From: Planctomycetota bacterium
GTDB lineage: Bacteria; Planctomycetota; SZUA-567; H5-PLA8
Assembly: GCA_015075375.1 (NCBI GenBank)
Contig: JABTUM010000002.1
Coordinates: 1,227,393-1,291,392, forward strand
DNA length: 64,000 nucleotides
Direction: 5' to 3'
Part shown: piece after piece, positions 42,478 through 49,455 of the stretch
Layout: every line of letters begins with the position of its first letter
Position numbering within the stretch: the first letter of the stretch is position 1
Made by a program: the position numbers and the translations under genes
The notes under the pieces: model-generated
Databases searched by the model: none
Told to the model about the DNA's origin: nothing
The model's input: the letters and a program-made list of their open reading frames with translations, nothing else

Positions 42478-42515
42478 TACCTTACGGATTGCTTACGAAA
42501 TAGCAAGCGGTAAGT
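42478..42515. promoter_or_regulatory. Right arm-type integrase sites (CTTACG motifs) and integrase upstream region
   Basis: CCTTACGGATTGCTTACGAA and the inverted GCGGTAAG lie between attR and the integrase start. The same CTTACGAA(A)TAGC string is found beside attL. They may serve as arm sites and as autoregulatory sites for int. Confidence 0.45.
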
Positions 42516-42580
42516 TTCGAGCGCGCCGATTTGCCGCGCCTTCGTAAACCCATAACTCCTAGGGGAATATGGCGTTTTAT

Positions 42581-42639
42581 AATGGTGGGCAGGGAGGGAT
42601 TTGAACCCCCGTAGACTTTCGTCGACAGATTTACAGTCT
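42581..42639 (-). repeat. Right attachment site (attR) inside the intact tRNA-Tyr
   Basis: The 59 bases are identical to 32550-32608. Here they join the native 5' half of the tRNA, so the element restored a complete tRNA with its own 3' half. Confidence 0.92.
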
Positions 42640-42668
42640 GTTGCCTTTGACCGCTCGGCCACCTGCCC
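42583..42668 (-). tRNA. tRNA-Tyr (anticodon GTA)
   Basis: The 86-base class II tRNA has a 7-base acceptor stem GGGCAGG/CCTGCCC, anticodon loop CTGTAAA with GTA, a long variable arm with GAC/GTC stem and a GGTTCAAATCC T loop. CCA is encoded. Its 3' 56 bases are shared with the displaced copy at the left end of the element. Confidence 0.96.
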
Positions 42669-43027
42669 AGGTGGGACGCGTGGGGCTACCGGCCCCTTGG
42701 TGAGGAGTTCTGTTCATACTCGCCGCGGCGGAAGTTTCAAGCGCGGGCGCGGGTTTTCGGCGCTGGGCGGCTTCACGTTCCAGACTTCACGGACCGCACA
42801 TCCTTCCCTGAGTTCCACCTTGTATCTGCGGCTGCGCTTACGGGTCGAATTGCCATTCGCCGGGTGAATCGGTTCTCAGCGCCGGCCGCTCGAAGGCAGG
42901 TTGGCCTGTCCGCATTCGAACGGTCATCGCCAAGGGCCTAAAGGCCATGGCCGGCGGACCACAATGGAACTCGTGGAAAGTGGGAGCATGGATTAGGTTA
43001 CGCGCTGAGGCGGCGGAGAATGTACGC
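42669..43027. other. Gap between tRNA-Tyr and hisI
   Basis: No gene is supported in these 359 bases. The left part holds the probable tRNA promoter; the rest shows nothing notable. Confidence 0.6.
42713..42740 (-). promoter_or_regulatory. Probable tRNA-Tyr promoter (TTGAAA-16-TATGAA)
   Basis: On the minus strand TTGAAA and TATGAA stand 16 bases apart, about 45 bases before the mature tRNA 5' end. Confidence 0.45.
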
Positions 43028-43459
43028 ATGGGCCGAGACTTGGTCGAACGGTTGCCGGAGCGCCCCGATTTCGCGGGGTTGCTCGACGCGCTGGCTTACG
43101 ATGCGGACGGGCTGGTGACGGTAGTGGCTCAGGACGCTGCGAACGGCGAAGTGCTGATGGTGGCGCACGCCAACCGGGAAGCGCTGGAGTTAAGCGCCGC
43201 GACGGGGCAGATGCACTACTATTCGCGTTCGCGCAAGAAACTCTGGCGCAAGGGCGAAGAGAGCGGGCACACACAGCGGCTGTTGAGTTTGCACTTCGAT
43301 TGCGACGGCGACGCGGTGGTGGCGCAGGTGGAGCAGGTGGCGGGCGCGTGCCACCTGGGTTATCGTTCGTGCTTCGCGTATCGGTGGGATCCGGCGGGCG
43401 GATACGTTCAGGCGGGCCGCAAGGTCTTCGATCCCCAGACGAAGTACGGACGGGCGTAA
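43028..43459 (+). CDS. hisI: Phosphoribosyl-AMP cyclohydrolase
   Basis: The 143-residue enzyme opens the adenine ring of PR-AMP, step three of histidine synthesis. Family blocks are VLMVAHANREAL, YYSRSRKKLWRKGEESGH and the metal-binding DCDGDAVVAQVEQ...CHLG..SCF. There is no fused HisE domain. The ATG at 43028 is chosen because the frame upstream is unconserved. The gene is followed 12 bases later by hemB. Confidence 0.93.
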   Translation: MGRDLVERLPERPDFAGLLDALAYDADGLVTVVAQDAANGEVLMVAHANREALELSAATGQMHYYSRSRKKLWRKGEESGHTQRLLSLHFDCDGDAVVAQVEQVAGACHLGYRSCFAYRWDPAGGYVQAGRKVFDPQTKYGRA

Positions 43460-43471
43460 AGCGAGGGTTCG

Positions 43472-44503
43472 ATGGGATTCCCGAAGGTTCGAATGCGGCG
43501 GCTGCGGCGCACGGACGGACTGCGCCGGATGGTCCGCGAGACGACCCTGCACACCGACGATCTGATCGCTCCGCTTTTCGTCGGCGAAGGCGAAGGGCAG
43601 CGCAAAGAAATCGACTCGATGCCGGGCGTTTACCGTTTCAGCCTCGATACGGTCGTCGAAGAAGCGAAGCTTTTGCAGCGCCTGGGCATCGCGGGGCTGC
43701 TGGTCTTCGGCGTGCCGAACGCAGAAGACAAGGACCCCGAAGGGACGCAGGCTTGGGCGAGCGACGGGATCGTGCAGCGCGCGCTGAAGGCGCTGCGCGA
43801 GGCATGCCCGGGAATGGTGCTGATCTCGGACGCGTGCTTCTGCGAATATACCGATCACGGGCATTGCGGAGTGCTGAACCGCAAGAAGGAAGTCCAAAAC
43901 GACAAGACGCTGGAGCACCTGGAACTGGTGGCGTTAAGCCAGGCACGGGCGGGTGCGGATATCATCGCGCCGAGCGGGATGATGGACGGAATGGTGCAAG
44001 CGATCCGGACGGCGCTGGACGAGAACGGCTTCCCGGAGATCGCGATTCTTTCGTACTCGACGAAATTCAGTTCGGCGTTTTACGGCCCGTTCCGCGAGGC
44101 GGCGGAGTCGACGCCGCAGTTCGGGAACCGCAAGCAGTACCAGATGGAAAGCGGGAACGCTCGCGAAGCGATCCGCGAATCGCTGCTCGACGCGAGCGAA
44201 GGCGCGGACATGCTGATGGTGAAGCCGGCGCTGGCGTACCTGGACATCATCCGGCGCATTCGCGAGCAGAGCGACCTGCCGCTGGTGGCGTACAATGTTT
44301 CGGGCGAGTACAGCATGGTCAAGGCCGCGGCGCGAAAGGGCTGGATCGACGAGAAGGCGGCGGCGATCGAGATTCTGCATGGGATCAAGCGCGCGGGCGC
44401 GGATCTGATCATCACGTACTGGGCGAAGGACCTGGCGGGTTGGCTGAAGGACGAGCACGCGCCTCTGCCCGAAAAAGCGGCGCCTCCCCAGGAAGAACAC
44501 TGA
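43472..44503 (+). CDS. hemB: Delta-aminolevulinic acid dehydratase (porphobilinogen synthase)
   Basis: The 343-residue enzyme joins two aminolevulinate molecules in haem synthesis. The zinc-type Cys cluster DACFCEYTDHGHCG is present, so it should be zinc dependent. The active lysines lie in YSTKFSSAFYGPFR and MVKPALAYLD. The length is normal. It follows hisI closely and precedes the McsA-like gene by 31 bases. Confidence 0.96.
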   Translation: MGFPKVRMRRLRRTDGLRRMVRETTLHTDDLIAPLFVGEGEGQRKEIDSMPGVYRFSLDTVVEEAKLLQRLGIAGLLVFGVPNAEDKDPEGTQAWASDGIVQRALKALREACPGMVLISDACFCEYTDHGHCGVLNRKKEVQNDKTLEHLELVALSQARAGADIIAPSGMMDGMVQAIRTALDENGFPEIAILSYSTKFSSAFYGPFREAAESTPQFGNRKQYQMESGNAREAIRESLLDASEGADMLMVKPALAYLDIIRRIREQSDLPLVAYNVSGEYSMVKAAARKGWIDEKAAAIEILHGIKRAGADLIITYWAKDLAGWLKDEHAPLPEKAAPPQEEH

Positions 44504-44534
44504 GCGCGCCTCGGCGCACCTCAAGGAACCGAAC

Positions 44535-45041
44535 ATGAAGTGCCAATACCCCGACTGCAACCGCCAGGCGACCGTGCATCTGACCGAATTGGCCGATTCG
44601 GGCAAGAAGGAAATTCATCTCTGCGAACAGCACGCGGCGGAGATGGGCGTGCCGGGACAGAAGTATTTCTCGGCAACGGATCTGCTGGCGGGGATCGCGA
44701 AGGCGCAGCAGGGGACGCAGAAGGATCTGGAGAGCGGGACGAAATGCCCGCACTGCGGGATGACGCTGAGCCGCTTCCAGGCGTCGGGGCGCTTCGGCTG
44801 CGCGCGCTGCTACGAGACGTTCGAGGAAGAGATCGCGCCGCTGGTGGAACGGATTCACGACAGCGCTCAGCACGTCGGCAAGGTGCCTCCGCGCGCTCCG
44901 GCGAAGGCGGCGTTGACGGTGGAAGCGCGGCGGATTCAGTTGGAACTGAACAAGACGGTAAAGCAGGAAGATTACGAGAAGGCGGCGGGGCTGCGCGACC
45001 GGCTGAAGAAGATCGAGGCGGAACTGGCGAGTCAGAAGTAG
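44535..45041 (+). CDS. McsA-like zinc-finger protein with UvrB/UvrC motif
   Basis: The 168-residue protein has an N-terminal Cys/His pair site (MKCQYPDCNRQ...HLCEQHA), a central CPHCG...CARCYETF zinc finger and a C-terminal UvrB/UvrC-interaction helix (LELNKTVKQEDYEKAAGLRDRLKKIE). This matches McsA, the activator of protein-arginine kinase McsB. No McsB or ClpC gene is adjacent, so a partner must lie elsewhere or the protein acts differently. Confidence 0.85.
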   Translation: MKCQYPDCNRQATVHLTELADSGKKEIHLCEQHAAEMGVPGQKYFSATDLLAGIAKAQQGTQKDLESGTKCPHCGMTLSRFQASGRFGCARCYETFEEEIAPLVERIHDSAQHVGKVPPRAPAKAALTVEARRIQLELNKTVKQEDYEKAAGLRDRLKKIEAELASQK

Positions 45042-45129
45042 ACGGACGAAGGCACTATTCAATATTCAGCATACGGGTCCGTTGCGTAACGGCTTGCTAT
45101 TGAGCGCGCTTCGCGCGGCGTAGATGGTT

Positions 45130-45143
45130 CACCTCCCCTGCCC
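45130..45143. repeat. Half copy of the dispersed hairpin repeat
   Basis: GAGCGCGCTTCGCGCG followed by CACCTCCCCTGCCC matches the left half of the short form; the GGAGGGG half is missing. Confidence 0.5.
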
Positions 45144-45149
45144 TACTTT

Positions 45150-45869
45150 TTACCATTCGCACTCGCAGGCTCGCGCGGCAGTAGCCAGCAACGCACCGAT
45201 CTCGCGGACGCGTGCATCGTTGAGCGCGCCGAGGGTTCCGCCGACGGCGAGGGCGCCGACGACGAGACCTTCGCGGCGCAGCGGGGCGGCGAGGCGCTGC
45301 CGGTCGCCTTGGGGGCCGACGCAGTAGCCGTGCGCGGCGAAGCGGGCGCATTCGGCGCGGTAACGAGCCCAGGTCGCTCCGGGCGGCGCGGGCTTGCGCG
45401 AGATGGCGCGGCGCCATTGTGCGCCGGTGAGGCAGAAGATCCCCCACGGCGCTTCGAAGAGCCCTTTGGTCACGTAGCCGGGTTCCTGAAGCACGAGGGA
45501 ATCCGGGTGGAGCACGCGTTCGAGGCAGACGGAGCGTTTGCCGTCCCAGCGGATCAGAAGGACGGTGTTGCGCGCGGCGTCGCGGAGCCGTTCGAGGTGG
45601 GGACGGGCGATGCGCCGGAGGCGGCTGTCGAGGTCTTCGCCGCCCTGGAGCGCGGTAAGTTCGGGGCCGGGGCGGTAGCGTCCGGTCTCGGGGTCTTTGG
45701 CCAGCCAGCGCAGATCGGTGAGGGCGCCCAAAAGCCGCGCAACGGTGGCCGACGGGAGTTTCATGCGCCGGCCGACCTCGTTGAAGCCCAAGCCGCCGGG
45801 GCTGGCGGCGAGCAGGCGCAGGAGGCTCAGGCCGCGGTCGAGCGAGCGGGGCGATTCGTGGGTACTCAC
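45150..45869 (-). CDS. IclR-family transcription regulator
   Basis: The 239-residue protein has an N-terminal winged helix (LGFNEVGRRMKLPSATVARLLGALTDLRWL, about 25-65) and the IclR ligand-binding half (about 85-235). The start is GTG without a clear ribosome site. It is divergent from the sulfatase gene with about 105 bases between, and probably controls it in answer to a breakdown product. Confidence 0.9.
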   Translation of the reverse strand: MSTHESPRSLDRGLSLLRLLAASPGGLGFNEVGRRMKLPSATVARLLGALTDLRWLAKDPETGRYRPGPELTALQGGEDLDSRLRRIARPHLERLRDAARNTVLLIRWDGKRSVCLERVLHPDSLVLQEPGYVTKGLFEAPWGIFCLTGAQWRRAISRKPAPPGATWARYRAECARFAAHGYCVGPQGDRQRLAAPLRREGLVVGALAVGGTLGALNDARVREIGALLATAARACECEW

Positions 45870-45975
45870 ATAAATGTTACTAACCTACAATATTGACGCC
45901 GTCCAGTCCTAAGCCGGGTATGCTGCTCCATGGCCGCGGCCCGTACGCGCCGCCGAACGTCCAAGGAGCCCCGCG

Positions 45976-47313
45976 ATGGCCGATCCGCGCCGCCCGAACC
46001 TGCTCTTTATCTTCGCCGACCAGCTTCAAGCCTTCTGCCTGGGACACATGGGCGACGCGGCCGCTCGGACGCCGAACCTGGACGCGCTGGCCGCCGACGG
46101 TGTGGTCTTCCGTAATGCGTACAGCGATTCGCCGGTCTGCACGCCATACCGGGGCTGCCTGATGACCGGCCGCTACCCGACGCAGACAGGGGTGCGCGGA
46201 AACGAGGACGGCCCGCGGGCGGAGGAGCGCTGCCTTGCCGAGCGAATCGGCCGGCGCGGCCTTACGACGAGCTACGTCGGCAAGTGGCACCTCTACGCCA
46301 CGGGCAACGTGCCGGTCCTGCCGCAGCAGCGCTGCGGATTTCAGCGTTTTATCGGGTACCAGGCGTACAACGATTTCCTGAACGACGTCACCTTCTTCGA
46401 CGAGGAAGGGCGCGCGCGGACGTTCGAGCGACACCGTACGGACGCGACGACGGATCTGGCGATCGAGCGGCTGCGCGAGATCCGCGACCGGCGCTGGCTG
46501 CAGATGGTCAGCTACCAGAACCCGCATTATCCGCTGCAGCCTTCGCCCGAGTTCGAGGCGCTCTTCGCGAACGCGGCCATCCCGCGGCGTGCCAACGTGC
46601 GCGAGCCCGAACGCGTCTTCACGCCAACATTCTCCCCGTTCAGCCCGCGGCCGATGGAGCGCGATCCGAATTACCATCGCTACGGAAAGAGCCTCGACGC
46701 GTTCCTGCGTTGCTATTACGCGATGGTCGCGCAGCTCGACTGGCACGTCGGACGGCTGATCGCGGAGCTGAAGCGGATGGGGCTGTACGACGAGACGGCG
46801 ATCGTCTTCACCAGCGATCACGGCGAAATGGCGGGCAGCCACGGGCTGATGAACAAAGGTGCGGCGTGGGAGGAGTCGTCGCGCGTGCCGCTGATCGTGC
46901 GCCTGCCCGACGGGCTGCGCGGGCACACGGTGGAGACGCCGGTCTCGGCGGGAGTCGATCTGTATGCCACGCTGCTGGAGTTGGCCGGATGCGGCGCGGA
47001 ACCGCGTGCGGCCGGGAAAAGCATCGCGGCGCTGGCGCGCGATCCGGAAGCGCGTACGCACCGGCCGATCTTCGCGGAGTACGGAGATTGGGTCTTCGTG
47101 CGCGACTGCGATCGGAAGCTCGTGGCGGCGCGCGAAGATCTGCGGCCGCGCCAGTTCTTCGATCTGCGCAGCGATCCGTGCGAGCTGAACGATTTGGTGC
47201 TCGCGCCCGAGCATGCAGGCGAGCGCGAGCGGCTGTTGGGGCTACTGGCGGATTGGCGGCGCGGCATGGGGGCGGAGGTGGGCGGTAGATTGCAGGTAGC
47301 GAAGGCAGGATGA
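45976..47313 (+). CDS. Sulfatase, cysteine-type maturation motif
   Basis: The 445-residue enzyme starts RRPNLLFIFADQLQA (metal Asp and Gln). The active-site motif reads C55-T-P-Y-R-G-C-L-M-T-G, a cysteine type. GKWHL near 107 and TSDHGEMAGSHG near 283 complete the site. No signal peptide is visible. The Cys at the modified position distinguishes it from the serine-type enzyme at 1897. A GH4 gene follows downstream and an IclR regulator is divergent, suggesting a sulfated-glycan module. Confidence 0.93.
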   Translation: MADPRRPNLLFIFADQLQAFCLGHMGDAAARTPNLDALAADGVVFRNAYSDSPVCTPYRGCLMTGRYPTQTGVRGNEDGPRAEERCLAERIGRRGLTTSYVGKWHLYATGNVPVLPQQRCGFQRFIGYQAYNDFLNDVTFFDEEGRARTFERHRTDATTDLAIERLREIRDRRWLQMVSYQNPHYPLQPSPEFEALFANAAIPRRANVREPERVFTPTFSPFSPRPMERDPNYHRYGKSLDAFLRCYYAMVAQLDWHVGRLIAELKRMGLYDETAIVFTSDHGEMAGSHGLMNKGAAWEESSRVPLIVRLPDGLRGHTVETPVSAGVDLYATLLELAGCGAEPRAAGKSIAALARDPEARTHRPIFAEYGDWVFVRDCDRKLVAAREDLRPRQFFDLRSDPCELNDLVLAPEHAGERERLLGLLADWRRGMGAEVGGRLQVAKAG

Positions 47314-47547
47314 GTTTAGGAACGGCAAAGGACAAGAACCAAACATAATTCAAACGATAGACTTCAAATCATAATAAGACCTTCCCCACGAAAAGTAGAC
47401 GCGAGGAATGCGTGCACGCTCGCGCTTGGTCTCCTTCCAGTACCTAACAAATTCTTACGCCCTCGCTTGCAATACCATGGCGCATAGGTCTGAATAGCGG
47501 ATTCGCATCCGTGCACAGGTACTCCATGGTCTACTGAAAGGGCCTAT

Positions 47548-48960
47548 ATGTCCGCAAAGGTGGTCGGTCGAAGTTCCGGGTGGACGGCGGCTCCGGAGTT
47601 GTACACGAAAAACAAAGGCACGTGCGGGCGCAAGCGGATTTGCTTCGTGGGCGCTTCGTACAAGTTCGTCCACAAAGTCTTGCGCGACATGCTGCTGGTG
47701 GGCGGTTTTCAAGATTGCGAGTTGGTGGTCCACGACATCGAACCGGACGCGATGAACCTGGTGGCCGATCTGCTGGATAAGATGGCGCGGCAGAAGAAGA
47801 CGCGGATCCGGGTGCTGCGGACGCTGGACCGCGCCGAAGCGCTGAAGGGCTGCGACGCGGTGGTGCTGAGCATCACCATCGGCGGGGACGAGTCGGACGC
47901 GCGTTCGGCGGAGGTGGCGCTGAAGTACGGCATCCCCACGGGGATTGGGGACACGCTGGGGCCGGCGGCGTTGGCGCGGAATCTGCGGACTATTCCGTTC
48001 TGCGACCAACTGATTCGCGAGATGGAAGATTTATGCCCGCGCGCGGCGATGCTGAATTTCACCAATCCGATGTCGGCGCTGACGGGCGCGATGGCGCGGC
48101 GGCGCAGCATTCCGGTGTACGGGCTGTGCCATTCGGCCGACGAACTCTTCCGGTACTTCGCCAAGGTGTTCAAGTGCCGCAAGCAGGACGTCGAACTGGA
48201 GATCGGCGGCGTCAACCACCAGGCGTTCGTGACGCGGTTGTGGATCAAGGGCAAAGAGCGCACCTCCGATATCCTCGCCGCAACGGCGCGCTCGGACGCG
48301 ATGCTGGAGGACGGTCTGAACGCTCACCGCGAGACCGTGCGCTTACAGCAGGACGTCTGCCGCGTACTGGGCGCGTGGCCGAGCACCGGCGAGGACCACT
48401 TGGCGGAGTTCTATCCGTTCTGGCTCAACAGGCGCCGGATGCAGCAGTTCGAGTTCCCGCAGCGGCACGAATTGAAGCCCGGGCGGCCTCCGCATGGGAA
48501 GCGCAAGTGCCCGGAGATCATCAAGTATTGGGCCCACGGACCCGAGCCGGTGGGCGACTTGCATCTGCTGACCACCGAGCACGCGCACGAGCTTTTGTGG
48601 GCGCATTTCACGGGCGAGCCGTACACGCGCGTGCTGAATATCCTCAACGAAGGCGGGTACATCCGTGGGCTCTCGAAGAACGCTTGCGTCGAGGTGTTGG
48701 CGACGGTGCGCAAGGGCAAGGTGACCGCGAAGCCGGTGACGCTCCCGAAGGCGGTGCATTCGCTGGTCGAGCGCTGGACGGCGATCCACGAGTTGTCGAT
48801 CCGTGCGGCCTTGAGCTGCGACCGGCAACTCGCACTACAGGCGCTGATGCTCGATCCGCACGTACACGACTTCTACGACATGGAGCCGATGCTCGAGGAT
48901 TTCATCACCTACCTGGAACCCTGGCTTCCGAAAAAGTGGCAGAAGTCCGCGAAGAGCTAA
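47548..48960 (+). CDS. Glycoside hydrolase family 4 (NAD-dependent)
   Basis: The 470-residue enzyme has the GH4 layout: Rossmann start KRICFVGASYKF, DIEP, the NFTNPMS block near 172, CHSADEL with the metal Cys and GGVNHQAF with the metal His near 215. GH4 enzymes cleave alpha or beta glycosides through NAD and Mn by oxidation at C3. The specificity (galactosidase, glucosidase or glucuronidase) cannot be told. The ATG follows AAAGGGCCTAT. The sulfatase lies upstream. Confidence 0.9.
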   Translation: MSAKVVGRSSGWTAAPELYTKNKGTCGRKRICFVGASYKFVHKVLRDMLLVGGFQDCELVVHDIEPDAMNLVADLLDKMARQKKTRIRVLRTLDRAEALKGCDAVVLSITIGGDESDARSAEVALKYGIPTGIGDTLGPAALARNLRTIPFCDQLIREMEDLCPRAAMLNFTNPMSALTGAMARRRSIPVYGLCHSADELFRYFAKVFKCRKQDVELEIGGVNHQAFVTRLWIKGKERTSDILAATARSDAMLEDGLNAHRETVRLQQDVCRVLGAWPSTGEDHLAEFYPFWLNRRRMQQFEFPQRHELKPGRPPHGKRKCPEIIKYWAHGPEPVGDLHLLTTEHAHELLWAHFTGEPYTRVLNILNEGGYIRGLSKNACVEVLATVRKGKVTAKPVTLPKAVHSLVERWTAIHELSIRAALSCDRQLALQALMLDPHVHDFYDMEPMLEDFITYLEPWLPKKWQKSAKS

Positions 48961-49059
48961 GCTGCGGCGGACTTTTCGGCGTTGCTCCCCTCCCCGCTCC
49001 TGCGTAAGCTGCCTGCGTCTTCATGGACCCTGCAGGCAGACTTCACGGAGGTCTTATCG

Positions 49060-49353
49060 ATGCGCGCTCTCGTCCCGACGCTTTTTGTGGCCGTTCTGCT
49101 GGCGTTGTCGGCTCCCGGCTTGGCCGCCGAAGAAGAAGCCGCTCCCGCGGCGCCGGCCGCTGAAGCAGCCGCTCCGGCCAAAGAGGAACCCGCTCCGGCG
49201 CCGGCCCCGGCGGCTGAACCGACACCCGCTCCGGCACCGGCGCCCACTCCGCCGCCTTCCGGAGGCATTCGCGGGCAGGCCGAGGTGATCGTGAAACGCT
49301 ATAAGGATGTGCCCGGGATCGAGAGTCCCGCTGCGCGCAAGCCGGAACGCTAA
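49060..49353 (+). CDS. Small exported Ala/Pro-rich protein
   Basis: The 97-residue product has a signal peptide (MRALVPTLFVAVLLALSAPGLA), then a low-complexity Ala/Pro/Glu run to about residue 70 and a short basic end (GQAEVIVKRYKDVPGIES). GGAGG stands 9 bases before the ATG. It may span or bind the cell envelope. No family is recognised. Confidence 0.6.
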   Translation: MRALVPTLFVAVLLALSAPGLAAEEEAAPAAPAAEAAAPAKEEPAPAPAPAAEPTPAPAPAPTPPPSGGIRGQAEVIVKRYKDVPGIESPAARKPER

Positions 49354-49455
49354 ATCCAAACTTGAACGCTCGCGCCGTGCACGGTTTCAAACAAGTCTGT
49401 ATGGCGCGGCGTTCTCCCGTTTCACGATCTACCCTATAGCCGGTAGAGTTTTGCC

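Larger units (their letters stand above)
32550..42639. mobile_element. 10-kb integrative element in tRNA-Tyr
   Basis: A 59-base perfect direct repeat of the tRNA-Tyr 3' half bounds the element, with a tyrosine recombinase next to the end that rebuilds the whole tRNA. About 17 genes lie inside, all on the minus strand and often overlapping by 4 bases. Recognisable parts are the integrase, an excisionase-like helix-turn-helix protein, a DnaB-like helicase and a winged-helix protein. No capsid, large terminase, portal, relaxase or conjugation gene is recognised, so it may be a phage satellite, a small unusual prophage or a mobilisable island. Confidence 0.9.

Noticed and set aside
32550..42639. 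Complete tailed prophage
   Set aside because: No large terminase, portal, major capsid, tail or lysis gene is recognisable, and the size is too small.
42449..42662. Extension of the integrase frame through the tRNA-Tyr gene
   Set aside because: The extra residues are a translation of the tRNA; the first Met after the tRNA gives the conserved N-terminus.
47314..47547. Gene in the gap between the sulfatase and GH4
   Set aside because: AT-rich sequence with no frame supported by a ribosome site or motif.
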